This document shows positions 33,447-44,752 of a DNA stretch of 64,000 bases, one piece after another. The stretch is from Siphonodentalium dalli (Eukaryota; Mollusca; Scaphopoda; Gadilida; Siphonodentaliidae), in assembly GCA_032622095.1 (NCBI GenBank), contig CP136069.1, positions 41,702,194-41,766,193 of the forward strand. The letters are read 5' to 3'. The notes below the pieces were generated by a model that made no database searches, was not told the DNA's origin, and saw only the letters and a program-made list of their open reading frames with translations. Both the position numbers and the translations under genes were made by a program. Every line of letters begins with the position of its first letter. The stretch's first letter is position 1.

Positions 33447-33696
33447 CAAGCCTTGAAATAGTGTGCCTGTCATTTGCAGAATGAGGTTCCCAGATGGTGA
33501 ATTTAGTGATGCTACCCCCGCATAGTGGGCTAGCATCACCAAATTCACCCTCTGGGAACCTTGAGCATTCTGCTGAGGTGTAAGCAGAATGAGATCCCCA
33601 GAGGGTGAATATGGTGATGCTAGCGGGGTAGCATCACTAAATTCACCCTCTGGGGACCTCATTCTGCAAATGACAGGCACACTATTTCAAGGCTTG
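33447..33696. mobile_element. Pal-hAT MITE with perfect 8-bp TSD
   Basis: 250 bp, CAAGCCTTGAAATAGTGTG to its inverse, with two hairpin blocks. Flanked by TTCTTGGG at 33439-33446 and 33697-33704. Confidence 0.87.
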
Positions 33697-33699
33697 TTC

Positions 33700-33900
33700 T
33701 TGGGCTGATGTCTTAAACACGGTGCTATGGTGCCCCTGATAATAATTCAGTGTATAACAGAAACAACACTTTATACTGTGTGGCCTGAACTGCACTAAAT
33801 TCCTATTGTTATCAACCCATTGTGCCTATATATATAGATAATCCTCCTCTATACATATATATATATTTATATATACCCTAGCTATGCCTACCCTTCTTTG

Positions 33901-33949
<49 letters not shown>

Positions 33950-34870
33950 ACCTCCCCAGAATATCCTGTCCATATAAGAATGTCCACCCTACTGTGACCC
34001 CCTGAATATTTTGTCCATATAAGAACAGACTTTACATTGTGTGGACTGAACTACACTTCTCATGTTAGCGACTAACTTAGTATATATTACTCCTACATGT
34101 ACATACCCTGTGCCCACCATACTTTGACACCCCCTCCCCTCCCAGCACTCCAGAATATTCTGTCTATATAAGAATAGACTCTTTACACTGTGTGGCCTGA
34201 ACTATACTTCCCATTGCCAGCGACATGTAGTACTAACTTTATACATATATATTATTCTTATATACCCTATTACTACCCTTCTATGACACCCCCCCCCCCA
34301 GCACCCCAGAATATTCTGTCTATAAAAGAACAGACACTTTATACTGTCTGTTGTACTACATGTAACTTGCATATATATTTCTCCTATGTCCACCCTACTT
34401 TGACACCCCATATCATCTCCCCTCCCAGCACCCCAGAATATTTTGTCTATATAATAGCAGAGACTTTACATTATGTAGCCTGAACTATTGTTCCCATTGT
34501 TAGCGACATGTTGTACTAACTTACGTATATATTCCTTCTACATGTATGTCCACCCTAATTTGACACTCCATCTGCTGCCCTCCCAGTATATTCTGTCTAT
34601 CTATGAACAGACACTTTATACTGTCTGTTGTACTAACTAACATATATATTCCTCCTATGTCCACCCTACTTTGACACCCCATCCTCTTCCCTCCCAGCAC
34701 CCTAGTATATTATGTCTATCTATAAACAGAGACTTTACACTGTGTGTTGTACTAACTAACATATATTCCTCCTATGTCCACCCTACTTTGATGGTGACCC
34801 CATCCGCTCCCTCCCAGCATCCCAGTATGAACAGAGACTTTACACTGTGCAGCCTGAACTGTACTTCCCA
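33700..34870 (+). repeat. Decayed C-rich tandem array
   Basis: Six or more diverged units of about 120-190 bp share CACCCTACTTTGACACCCC, CCTCCCAGCACCCCAGAATA, TTCTGTCTATATAAGAACAG, ACTTTACACTGTGTGGCCTG and ATATATTCCTCCTATGTCC. No coding potential seen. Confidence 0.85.
33902..33947 (+). repeat. Poly-C tract, about 46 C
   Basis: Uninterrupted C run inside the C-rich array; G-quadruplex (minus strand) or i-motif potential. Exact length is prone to sequencing error. Confidence 0.9.
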
Positions 34871-35224
34871 TTGTTACCAACCTGTTGTGCTTACATAGCA
34901 TGTCTCAAGTCTGGGCTGATTAACATTTCAGGCTGTCTGTAAAAAAATAACACCTGTGTGTGATTGTGCTGATAAAAATACCACACTCCATTAACTATTC
35001 TTATACACAGACAGAGAATCTGGAAACCTGATTGCTGGTATGTGAAATCGTGCTGGATGACACAGTTTTAAGAAAGTCTGGGCTGGTCTGAAGGCATTTT
35101 TTGATGGTCCATTTCTAAAGTTGTATTTGACATGTACCTAGAACCTACATTGTACTTCACACTTTAGATTTTTGAATTAATCTTTTGTTGGAATTAGGTC
35201 ACAAGACAGGTATGTGATGACAGG

Positions 35225-35420
35225 GTAGATCATGCTATCAAACTCTACACTGGCTAACGCCCATAGAGATCATATTCCACCAGTGCAAATCCTTGGAACT
35301 TTTTGAAGTTTTGACAGGGAACCTCATAAAATAGAAAAAATAAAGCGGGGAATATATATCTTAGTTATTACCTGTTCCTTAATTATGTACTTCACTGTAG
35401 ATGAACGTCCCAACTTGAAA
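35225..35420 (+). repeat. Family H fragment
   Basis: GTAGATCATGCTATC, then GATCATATTCCACCAGTGC and the GGGAATATAT...TACTTCACTGTAG block shared with 2410-2640 and 55204-55570. Confidence 0.55.
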
Positions 35421-35762
35421 TTGCATGTTTTACTGTGACTTTGAAATAATTATCCAGGAGAAATTCCACAATTGTAACCGACTCCAAGCAAAATCACTCA
35501 CAAAGTCCCTTAAATCGTGAAATTTCGAGTTTCAGTAAACTTTGAAATGATCATCAGTTGTAAAATTTCCAATGTGGGTGCCAATTGAATTCCCAGAACT
35601 TGGGAATTTGGGTCTTGTTCAAGGGAGAAGGAAGGGGAAATTCAAAGTTGCCCATGCCCCTATGATGACCGTCTATAGCCTCATCCCAGGTCACAGACTT
35701 GAATTAACTTCTATGAAGACATAATTATATTGCGATAATTTCATGTCTCAGAGAAAGATTTA

Positions 35763-36270
35763 TTATACCCTCATGACCATGGAAATGGTGGTATACTGGA
35801 TTATTTGCATCAATCATCCGTCTGTCTGTTCAAGCATATATCTCAACCACAGGTTACAGTAATGCAATAAATAATCGACTCCTTAAGTTACCCATAATTC
35901 TTCTGTGGTTAAGGAGTCGGATTAATTAAGGCATTACTGTAATTGTCGGATCTCAATGAAATTTGTTAATATGGTTGTTCACCACAAAGAGGACATTCAG
36001 AGGTTAAATTATTTTATACGGGAATTCGGTTCGACAGTTGGTCATATTTGTTTATCTAAAAATGTTGATTTCTGTTATCCGTCCAAGCAGATATCTCAAC
36101 TCAACCGCAGGTTGTCGGATCTCAATGAAATTTGGTACGGATGTTCACCACTATGATGACATTCAGAGGTGTGTTCAGTCAGTTTGTTCTGGTTTTCTGT
36201 TCTAGAGTTATTCATCTGGAAATGTTAATAGTTTGTCCATCTGCATGAGTATCTCAGCCATGAGTTATAG
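35763..36270 (+). repeat. Family J repeat, internal units
   Basis: TTATACCCTCATGACCATGG...GGTGGTATACTGG, then two diverged units with CAGGTTGTCGGATCTCAATG and GACATTCAGAGGT. A Pal-TA element is inserted at 35857. Confidence 0.5.
35857..35939. mobile_element. Pal-TA MITE, 83-bp minimal copy
   Basis: CAGTAATGCAATAAATAATC...AAGGCATTACTG between TA (35855-35856, 35940-35941). It is inserted in a family J repeat between CAACCACAGGT and ATTGTCGGATCTC, which are adjacent in the related unit near 36110. Confidence 0.75.
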
Positions 36271-36282
36271 GATCTTGATGTA

Positions 36283-36390
36283 CAGTAATGCCCTAAATAA
36301 TCGACTCCTTAACCACAGCAGAATTATGGGTAATTTTTCAGGATTTAGTCGGAAATATGGCTTGTTGCCATTCATCGGAAAGCTCTCACA
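36283..36390 (+). mobile_element. Pal-TA MITE, left half
   Basis: CAGTAATGCCC through CATCGGAAAGCTCTC; the right arm is absent. Confidence 0.7.
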
Positions 36391-36534
36391 ACAACCGTCA
36401 TCAACAAGTACATGAAAAAAAGATCGACTTTCTTATTTTCATTATTAATAACTCTCCAATAATGAGATTTTGCATGTCAAATGAATGTTATGTAAACATT
36501 ACTTTTACAGTATAATTATCTAAGTATTTAAGTA

Positions 36535-36771
36535 CACTAATGCCCTAAATAATCAGCTCCTTAACCACTGTAGAATTATGGGTAATTTTTCAGGATTTAG
36601 TCAGAGATATGGCTTGTTGCCATTCATCGGAAAGCTCTCACTGATGAATTGCAACAAGCTCTCACTGAGAGCTTTCCGATGAATTGCAACAAGCCATATT
36701 TCCGACTAAATCCTGAAAAGTTACCCATAATTCTGCTGTGTTTAAGGAGTCGATTATTTAGGGCATTACTG
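36535..36771. mobile_element. Pal-TA MITE, full length
   Basis: A 237-bp copy CACTAATGCCC...GGGCATTACTG between TA (36533-36534, 36772-36773). The central CTCTCACTGATGAATTGCAA word is partly duplicated. A detached terminal remnant GGGCATTACTG lies at about 36849-36859. Confidence 0.78.
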
Positions 36772-36949
36772 TAGGTGAAATCACGACATTGTCAGTTTTT
36801 ACATTTGGGGGAAATTCCAGTCAGAGTGTTAGTTTCACAATGGAGATAGGGCATTACTGTATCTATATTTCTCATTGTTCATCTTAGTGGTGATGTTTTA
36901 CATATATATATTTTTTTTGCACATATGTCCACTGCGAGTGCCTTGTGAC

Positions 36950-37057
36950 CCTTTATAGGGAGCCTCACATATATAAGAAAATACATTGTCCTAACAATAT
37001 ATACATTACCCTTGTAAGCCACTCGCATATATAAGAGAATGCACTGGCACAGGATCT
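36950..37057 (-). mobile_element. TTAA-3 fragment, possible host of the next copy
   Basis: Half cores and CACTGGCACAGGATC, ending exactly where the internal family motif CTTTAATGC is replaced by TTAA-CCCTTCC of the copy at 37062. Confidence 0.6.
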
Positions 37058-37061
37058 TTAA

Positions 37062-37302
37062 CCCTTCCATGACTGGAGCATCCTGAAATTTTGTGAAAAA
37101 CCCTTGCCAATGCATACTCTTATATATAATATAATATATATAAGAGAATACATTGGCCTAACAATAGTGACCTTGACCTTGTAAGCCAGTGCATTCTCTT
37201 ATGTACGCGAGGCTCCCTATGGGAGATTCACATATATAAGAGAATGCACTGGCACATGATCTTTAATGCTGCACCACCGCTAAAGATCCCATCATGAAAA
37301 GG
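37062..37302 (-). mobile_element. TTAA-3 element, two cores
   Basis: Between TTAA (37058-37061, 37303-37306). CCCTTCCATGACTGGAGCAT to ATCCCATCATGAAAAGG. The left TTAA coincides with the internal TTAA of another TTAA-3 copy. Confidence 0.78.
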
Positions 37303-37351
37303 TTAATGTTTTACATCTGAGTAAAAATCATGGCCTTATCTGAATGTTGTA

Positions 37352-37454
37352 CAGTAATGCCCTAAGTAATTGACCCCTTAAACACAGCAGAATTATGGAA
37401 AAGCTACCCATAATTCTGCTGTGGTTAAGGAGTGGATTACTTAGGACATTAATG
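37352..37454. mobile_element. Pal-TA MITE, internal deletion
   Basis: A 103-bp TA-flanked copy CAGTAATGCCC...GGACATTAATG in which the inner part of both arms is gone. Confidence 0.72.
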
Positions 37455-37459
37455 TACCC

Positions 37460-38950
37460 TTTGCCCTTTGTTGCTTCAGTGCCTGCCTCAGTACCTGCAG
37501 GTGACAGGTGTTGGGGATATTTTTTATGTCTCACTTTGGTTTAGGTGTCACATTTAGAGCACATTATTGTGCCTCACCACAACAGTTTGTTTGCTGAGTA
37601 CAGAATGGTAATTGTGTACAGTCTGTTGCACCCTTGTACATAGTATGATTTGGCAGTTGCATTCCATCCCAACAACGAATTCTAAATTTGTCACTTTATG
37701 ACTTGTCATTCTGGCTTTGTGTATGATCCATACCATGCATGATCTATACCAGTACGCACACTGTACAGGTGTGTTATGTTTTTTCAAACTTGGGCAAAAT
37801 GTTATTTACGATAAATAACAATGAGACACGCAGTTCTTTTTGGGCTTAAAGTTTTGGAAATTTAGACACACCATTTTAATCCCATTCTTTACATAATAAC
37901 ATCTGAGCAATGTTCATTTTGGAATTTTGTGAGAAGAGATCACATAGACTAGCTTATATTCAAACTGTGTGTACTGTAGTATTTCTGCTAAGCCTGAAGT
38001 TTAACAACAATTAGGCTGGTGTTATAACAAATTATCAGACACATAAATTATAATACTTTTTTTTATTTTTGGCCCCACCTTTTTCATCTTTTGCACCGGG
38101 ATGAAGAGTTAGGCTGTTTGCTGGACCGTTGAACTGTCCATGGTTGTTAGTTCATGCTCTTCCTCCTGAATTTTTTTCCACTGAGGTTTTGTTCGTGGAA
38201 AGAACAAATTTCAGTACTCTGCTATATTGCACCGTATTAGTTTGTATGAGACAGGGTTAATATTTTCCTCTCGTTCCACAAAGTAGCCAGTAGATCTACC
38301 CTGGTAACACCCCTACTATCTGGAGGGGCTTTACAGTAGCCAGGGTAGAGATTAAACTTTTGATTTAAGTTGCCAGTTAAAAATATCATAATTCCATTAG
38401 CTAGTCTTATTACACAGGCTGGTAACTTGAATGCTATACCACTGGTATATGTGTATTGATGAATTTGAATCTATGGAGGTTGCCCACCACATTCAGTTTT
38501 AGCTCAGGGAATCTCTGAAATTACTTAAATCAAATCAATTGGACAGAAACCCGATACCATTTCACCTTAATGGCAGTGTGTATTAAGTTTGATTTGGTTT
38601 CCGGGGATCACCATGTATATATGATAATCTGATTTGATCTTATTAAATGAGTTTTCCTTGGATTCCATAGGGATTCAGCTTCAGAACATTGACTGCTAAG
38701 TTATGGGATGTTTAAAGCTCTATATCTAAACCTGAATTTGATTAACCTTGAAGATAAAGTCAACCAGAATATAGCCTCATTCTCTCAATTGCAGAATCTA
38801 TTAATGCTTATGGTTTCAAACTAAACATAGCAACTGTAATTTCATGATTGGAGGGGGAGGGATCATGATATCATGATAAGTTAATAAATACATGAACTAC
38901 TCGATGTACACAAACTTTGTGTGCCTGGGAAATTAAGACTTTGCACTTTT
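37460..38950. other. Intron stretch with no recognised feature
   Basis: No coding similarity or named repeat family seen over about 1.5 kb. Confidence 0.6.
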
Positions 38951-38951
38951 T

Positions 38952-39500
38952 CATGTGTACCCATGCCATGTACAATGTATGCCGACGTCTGGATCAACCA
39001 TCCATCGTTTGTCTGTCTGTCCATCTGTCTGTCTGTCTGTAGACACTTGCTATCTGACGAGATAACGCAAGTATTTTTTATCAGTTCATGTTCAAATTTT
39101 ATGTGCATGTTATAATCACATCCAGGTTAATCATGACACATTCTTCACCTGTATAGATTTGGGTATCGATTGATTGGTTTTGAGAATATTAACCCTACCT
39201 TTAACCATGACATGAACACATGCTATCCAAAGCAATACTTTATCTGATATCATATTTATAGCTATCCAAGTTAATGATGGACCAATCACCCCCCTCCCCC
39301 ACCCCCCCCCCATTTATCTTAATCTGATCAGTCTCATATTTATACCTATCCAAGTAAATGATTGAATCCCTCCCACCCATTTTATTTTTCCAATCATCTC
39401 CACATGTGTACAGGTTTATATTAAGTTCTAAATCGCTGATTTGAGTCAGTATGGTTGAAGGTACGGGTTAAGCATCTGCCGATCATGATCGGCCTTTCGT
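38952..39500 (+). mobile_element. HINE-like element, short copy
   Basis: ATGTGTACCCATGCCATGTA at the left, a CTGT-rich tract at 39009-39040, and the terminal dyad GCCGATCATGATCGGC with CTTTCG before a T-run. Same ends as 4631-6450 but about 550 bp. Confidence 0.6.
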
Positions 39501-39504
39501 TTTT

Positions 39505-40038
39505 TACTGAATTGATTCTCCCATTAATTTATAAAACTACATAGGAATGGTCCATTATTCATCTGGAGGGATGTTTAGGAAATATAAGTAGACAACAGAC
39601 ATATGTACAGATACAAGTGGAGAATATTTCCTACATATGTTGGTAGGAAATGAATGTTTAAAAAAAAAAAAGTATAAGTGAAGGGATAATAATTGCATCA
39701 ATTGTCATATTTGATTTTCAACACAACAAAGCTGAAAACAATGTTAAATTATAATTTTTTTGGTGTTGTAACTGGAAGTTTGCGTCCATGAATAAATCAT
39801 TAAATGTTAAACCTTTCTATAATAAACAGTTTTGAGAGTATTAATTGGAATAGTTCATCAGGTAATGTAAAATGAGCAGATGAAAGTATATCGAAAATAA
39901 ATTACAAGTGCAGAAGGATTCATATTCTTTGGTGGGAAATGTTCAGATTTTAGTTCAACAACAGACCTATGGTTGATTGTTGAACTTATCATCTGAAGAT
40001 TACCTAAGGGAACTCCCTGTCAATGAGTATTTTATGGA
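39505..40038 (-). repeat. Family D copy, expanded
   Basis: TTGATTCTCCCATTAATTTA, GGAATGGTCCATTATTC, GGTGGGAAATGTTCAG, the central GTTCAACAACAGACC...GTTGATTGTTGAAC dyad and TCAATGAGTATTTTATGG. Reverse orientation to 17492-17745, with about 250 extra bp. Confidence 0.5.
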
Positions 40039-40041
40039 TTA

Positions 40042-40254
40042 CTATTAGGGCCACTTCCTAGTGGTGCTTCTGGTGCACCAAAAGTGAAAAAATGTGTGAC
40101 TAATTTTGTGGCTTCTGACATGCCAAAACATGCAACATTAGCGCATGTTGTGGCAAGCACCTAAAGCAACACAAGCTTTTGGCACGTGACTAATGGGGCA
40201 CATTTTGTCGCTTTTGGCACACGGCAGAAGCGCCATTAGCAAGTGGCTCTAATA
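40042..40254. mobile_element. Unclassified MITE with about 30-bp inverted repeats
   Basis: TATTAGGGCCACTTCCTAGT...GCTTCTG at the left matches the inverse of CAGAAGCGCCATTAGCAAGT...GGCTCTAATA at the right. The interior is rich in GCAC/TTTGGCAC words. Single copy here; no clear TSD. Confidence 0.55.
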
Positions 40255-40349
40255 TTATTCCATAGTATTTAGTATAGAAAGTGTTAATAAAATTGAAGGT
40301 GTGATAGAATAGACAGAATCTGTCAGATGATGTGTTGAAGCTCTGTTAA

Positions 40350-40741
40350 CCCTTTACCCAACAGAAGGGCCCTGTGCCAATGCATTCTCTTATATATGCG
40401 AGTCGACCATAGGTCGCCTCGCATATATAAGAGAATGCATTGGCTTAACACATTAAAAATTATAAAATTGTTAAAGAATGTAAGAAAAAATGGTAAAAAG
40501 TGTTAAAAAAAGTATTTTTTTAGGCCAATGCATTCTCTTATATATGCGAGGCGACCTATGGTCGACTCGCATATATAAGAGAATGCATTGGCACAGGGCA
40601 TAACTGTAACTATCACAATGTGGTCAAGGAGCCGGTTCCAATGATATCCATATTTGTATGGTTCTATTGAGACAGACCGAAGATATTTTAGGCTGTTGAA
40701 GCTTTATTTGGCCGGTTTTGGCCGGTTTGTTGGGTAAAGGG
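40350..40741 (-). mobile_element. TTAA-1 element, full length
   Basis: 392 bp between TTAA (40346-40349, 40742-40745), reversed relative to 30282-30661. Right end GGCCGGTTTGTTGGGTAAAG; two intact hairpin cores. Confidence 0.88.
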
Positions 40742-40801
40742 TTAACCTCTTCCCTGGTTATCACTCAGACTGGGTAGAGCTAGGTTACATATACAGCTCT
40801 A

Positions 40802-41224
40802 CAAAACTTGAAATAGTGTGTCTGACATTTGCAGAATGTGGCCCCCAGAGGGCGTATTTTGTGACACTATCCCGTACAGCATGCTAGCATCACCAAATTC
40901 ACCCTCTGGGAACCTCATTCTGCTTAGGCCTAAACTGCTTTGGGAGACCCAGGATCAGATTGAATTCATTCCCCAGTTGAAATTGGTGATGTTTACCCAT
41001 TAGTCACCTCGATTATGCAAATGAGGGGATATAGAAACTGAACAGAAGGAAAAAACAATGTTAATTTGAGACTATAGATACTTCCCAGAAGATGAGGCCT
41101 AAGCAGTATGAGGTTCCCAGAGGGTGAATTTAGTTATGCTAGCCCACTATGTGGGGTAGCATAACTAAATTCACCTTCTGGGGACCTCATTTTGCACATG
41201 ACATACACACTATTTCAAGGCCTG
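40802..41224. mobile_element. Pal-hAT MITE, long form
   Basis: 423 bp. Flanks CAGCTCTA (40794-40801) and CAGCTCTG (41225-41232) are a 7/8 TSD. Two hairpin blocks surround the non-palindromic middle. Confidence 0.8.
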
Positions 41225-41785
41225 CAGCTCTGGCAATAAAGTAGAAATGAGAGTCATTGTGGACAGAGATAAGTGAGTGGCAATCATCATAAAGATACAG
41301 ATGGGGAAACTACAGACACCATTCCCAATATTCAACCATAAAATACCATGGGTGGTTTACCTGTCTCCTAAAAAAAACTTTAGATCACTGGCTGGCTTAT
41401 GATAGTTCACGAAGACCGTGGTAATTATTCCCCGGAATTTATACCCTGAATTATTATATAAAATATATACTAATCTTAGCTATCCTTTACCCAGAATTTA
41501 GCACTATCTCTTGATCCACATTTACCAACATTTTATATATAAGAGATTGAAACTATAGGCCATAATAAATATAGAATAGTCTTTCATCCAACTTTTTTTT
41601 TATCCCCGATTAAATTGGGACAGGTGAGCGAATTTTATTTGTATTTTTTGGCAGCATAAATAGCCATAATCAATGATGGCAATTGAGGCATATAGTAAGC
41701 TAATTTATATTATATCTGGTGATTTGATACTGCCCAAATTGATCAAATTTGAGGGTCTAATGAGTCATTGCAATGTGCTTATTAA

Positions 41786-42034
41786 CCCTTTGAGTGCCAG
41801 GTCTGATTTTTGTATCAACCCATATACCCTGTGCCAATGCATTATCTTATATATGCGAGTCGACCATAGGTCGCCTCGCATATATAAGAGAATGCATTGG
41901 CCTAACAATTTTTTTTTATTTTTTTATTTTTTTTATACAATTTTTTACAATTTTAATATATTTTATTATATTCTTTAACAGACTTATTGTGTAGGTTTAG
42001 GGCCGATAATATCGGCCCCTGGCACTCAAAAGGG
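41786..42034 (+). mobile_element. TTAA-2 element, single core
   Basis: 249 bp between TTAA (41782-41785, 42035-42038). CCCTTTGAGTGCCAGGTCTG, one hairpin core, a T-rich spacer, GGGCCGATAATATCGGCCCC, CTGGCACTC. Confidence 0.85.
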
Positions 42035-42643
42035 TTAAGTTAACTCTTTCAACACCGCAGCCCGTAATTATGTTCATTTTCACCACTGCAGCTGGCGCTA
42101 GCTGGCAGAACTTAAATTTTGGGAATAATACAATTTTTACAGGGATATAAATGTACAAATGAATTTATTGGTTAGCGACTTAGATATCCTTTGGTTGATA
42201 TTCTATATCATTACTAATTTATTGGTGGGTACGCAGATCTAACATGAGCGGCCATAAAGAGGTGTTCCTGGCCTAAATGTAGATAGCACCTGTATGACAT
42301 CACAATTACTATTTTGGGGTTTACTAAAAGACATTGACGAAACACTGCTGACTGACGATTATGTTGACCTTTCTAACAATGTTTTATTTGTGGCATCCGT
42401 CTATTGTCTCCTATATTCCATGCAATGTTACGAAAATCACCTTACCACAACGGTGCCCATTCAATAACAATAGCTGCAGGTGCATGTTATAAGCATGAAA
42501 TTGACATGCGTACACATTGTGGGAACCGGATGAGGACATTGGCAGTTGTTGTAGTTGGAAAGTTACTCATAATTCATCAGCATAATCCTAAATGCGGGAA
42601 AAATGTCTATTTTGGTCAAATAATGTCTTTTTGTGCATATTAA

Positions 42644-42883
42644 CCCTTTGAGTGCCAGGGGCCGATCTCATCGGCCCTAAACCTACAAAATAAGTCTGTT
42701 AAAGAATATAAGAATAAATTATTAAAATTGTAAAAAAAAAAATAAAAAAAAAATAAATAAATTGTTAGGCCAATGCATTCTCTTATATATGCGAGGCAAC
42801 CTATGGTCGACTCGCATATATAAGAGAATGCATTGGCACAGGGTATATGGGTTGATACAAAAATCGACCTGGCAGTCAAAGGG
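42644..42883 (-). mobile_element. TTAA-2 element, opposite orientation
   Basis: 240 bp between TTAA (42640-42643, 42884-42887). CCCTTTGAGTGCCAGGGGCC at the left, ATCGACCTGGCAGTCAAAGG at the right. It lies 600 bp from the copy at 41786 in inverted orientation, so the pair could form a larger foldback. Confidence 0.85.
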
Positions 42884-43739
42884 TTAAGGTTCTCATCATC
42901 ATGCTCATAGCACACCTGCTAATTACATTCCTAATCATCACTTATACTGAAACTATTTGACAGTAAGTTTGTTCCATACTTTTGTGGTGAAATATTGTAA
43001 ATCAAATAAACAGTTATTTATTGAGTTCAACCCTATTTTATGTTACCTACCATATCTCTAAATAGTAGTATGAAAACCCTACATCTGAGATGCAGAATAT
43101 ATACTGCTGTAAACCCAGTATGATGACCAATGTACCTCCGTAAATTTGGTGGTGACAGAGTTAAAGGCATTCAATTTTTTTTTTACATCAAACCTATCCC
43201 CTATCCATGGTATGAGGGGTGGGGGCAACATTAGGGTCCCCGGAGGGGATCAGAATCGAGCAATTGTTTTATATTGGCCTAAACCACATTTTTGGTGTCA
43301 TTAATAAATCACTCCTGGAGTCATTGTTGGGTGAGATAAGTCAGGACCAATCACCATTAAGTTGGGATGAAGCATCTACAGAGACAGTATACATCTGTTT
43401 AGTGCCCAATCAAACCAACAATATTTATATGTTCACAGACCTACAGGCACCTGGGAAGTTCCCCTCCACCCCCCCCCCACCCATATATACAGGGACCTTC
43501 CTATGTTATACCCCCCTCCTCCCCTCAGAGCAGGGATGAAGTAATTACATGGCCATAGTGATTAATTACAATTACAATGCATATTGTCAATTAAATTACA
43601 TCGAAAACTCAAAAGTAATTCATTACAATCACTTTTCAATTCCATTAGGGGTAAAAACAAGAGTTGGAATCACTACATACATGTAATGGTGATTGATAAT
43701 AATCTTGGTGTTAATGCTGAAATTGAAAATGAAAAAAAA

Positions 43740-43776
43740 CATGGCTTGTTGCCATTCATCGGAAAGCTCTCATAAT
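43740..43776 (+). repeat. Pal-TA inner fragment
   Basis: Only ATGGCTTGTTGCCATTCATC plus GGAAAGCTCTC is present. Confidence 0.55.
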
Positions 43777-43883
43777 AAGTGAAAAATAATTCACAATGCT
43801 TCCGCAGTATTATGAATATAAGACATTGACTGGGTCAGCTAATTGATTAGGTGATACATACTCTGAGACTCAGAGTGTAAAAT

Positions 43884-44083
43884 GCATGCCCTAAATAATC
43901 GACTCCTTAACCACAGCAGAATTATGGGTAATTTTTCAGGATTTAGTCAGAAATGTGGCTTATTGCCATTCATCGGAAAGCTCTCACTGAGAGATTGGCA
44001 ACAATCAATATTTCCGACTAAATCCTGAAAAGTTACCCATAATTCTGCTGTGGTCAAGGAGTCGATTATTTAGGGCATTACTG
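43884..44083. mobile_element. Pal-TA MITE between 23-bp direct repeats
   Basis: About 200 bp, ATGCCCTAAATAATCG...GGGCATTACTG. It is bounded by CTCTGAGACTCAGAGTGT... at 43861-43883 and the same 23 bp with one change at 44086-44108, much longer than a TA duplication. Confidence 0.72.
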
Positions 44084-44254
44084 TTCTCTGAGGCTCAGAG
44101 TGTAAAATAGATCTCAGTCATCTTAGATGGGATGTGCATGATCTTTGGTACGTTCATCAACCACAATGTGACATGAAGGATATCCACATGCAATTGTTTT
44201 TGTCCAGTCTTTGCAGGCCAGATTAAGATGTCTTTCTAATTAACATTTTCAATA

Positions 44255-44748
44255 TTAAATGGATTTTCCCATCAGTTATACAAGTATACATTGGAATGGT
44301 CTACTATTTAAATAATCTGGAGAGGTTTTCCTGAAAAAAAATAAGCAGACGACAGATAATATAAGTGCAGAAGGAGTCCTGTTTATTGGAGGGAAATGAT
44401 AAGATAATAAGTTTAACGACATACATGTACATGTACATGTAATGCCCTAAATAATCGACTCCTTAACCACAGAATTATAGGTAATTTTTCAGGATTTAGT
44501 CGGAAATATGGCTTGTTGCCATTCATCGGAAAGCTCTCAATGGCTTGTTGCCATTCATCGGAAAGCTCTCAATGAGAGCTTTCTGATGAATGGCAACAAG
44601 CCATATTTCTGACTAAATCTTAAAAAATTACCCATAATTCTGCTGTGGCTAAGGAGTCAATTATTTAGGGCATTACTGTACATGTACATGTATGTTCATT
44701 TGTTGAACTTATTATCTTTCCGAAGTAATAACTACTCGTCAACTAGTA
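44255..44748 (-). repeat. Family D copy split by Pal-TA
   Basis: TGGATTTTCCCATCAGTTAT, GGAATGGTCTACTATTT, GATAATAAGTTTAACGAC, then the Pal-TA element, then GTTGAACTTATTATCTT and AACTACTCGTCAACTAG. Confidence 0.55.
44437..44678. mobile_element. Pal-TA MITE at the centre of a family D palindrome
   Basis: TAATGCCC...GGGCATTACTG. The left flank AAGATAATAAGTTTAACGAC plus ACATGT repeats is the inverse of the right flank (ACATGT repeats, then GTTGAACTTATTATCTT). The insertion therefore lies on the dyad axis. Confidence 0.72.
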
Positions 44749-44752
44749 TTAA

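Noticed and set aside
33240-33680. A 146-codon minus-strand frame and similar MSVICRMRSPEGEFSD-type frames at many sites
   Set aside because: They are translations of the Pal-hAT foldback element; the same peptide appears on both strands because the DNA is palindromic.
42404-42643. A 79-codon frame between two TTAA-2 copies
   Set aside because: Not similar to any protein I recognise; noted only for its position.
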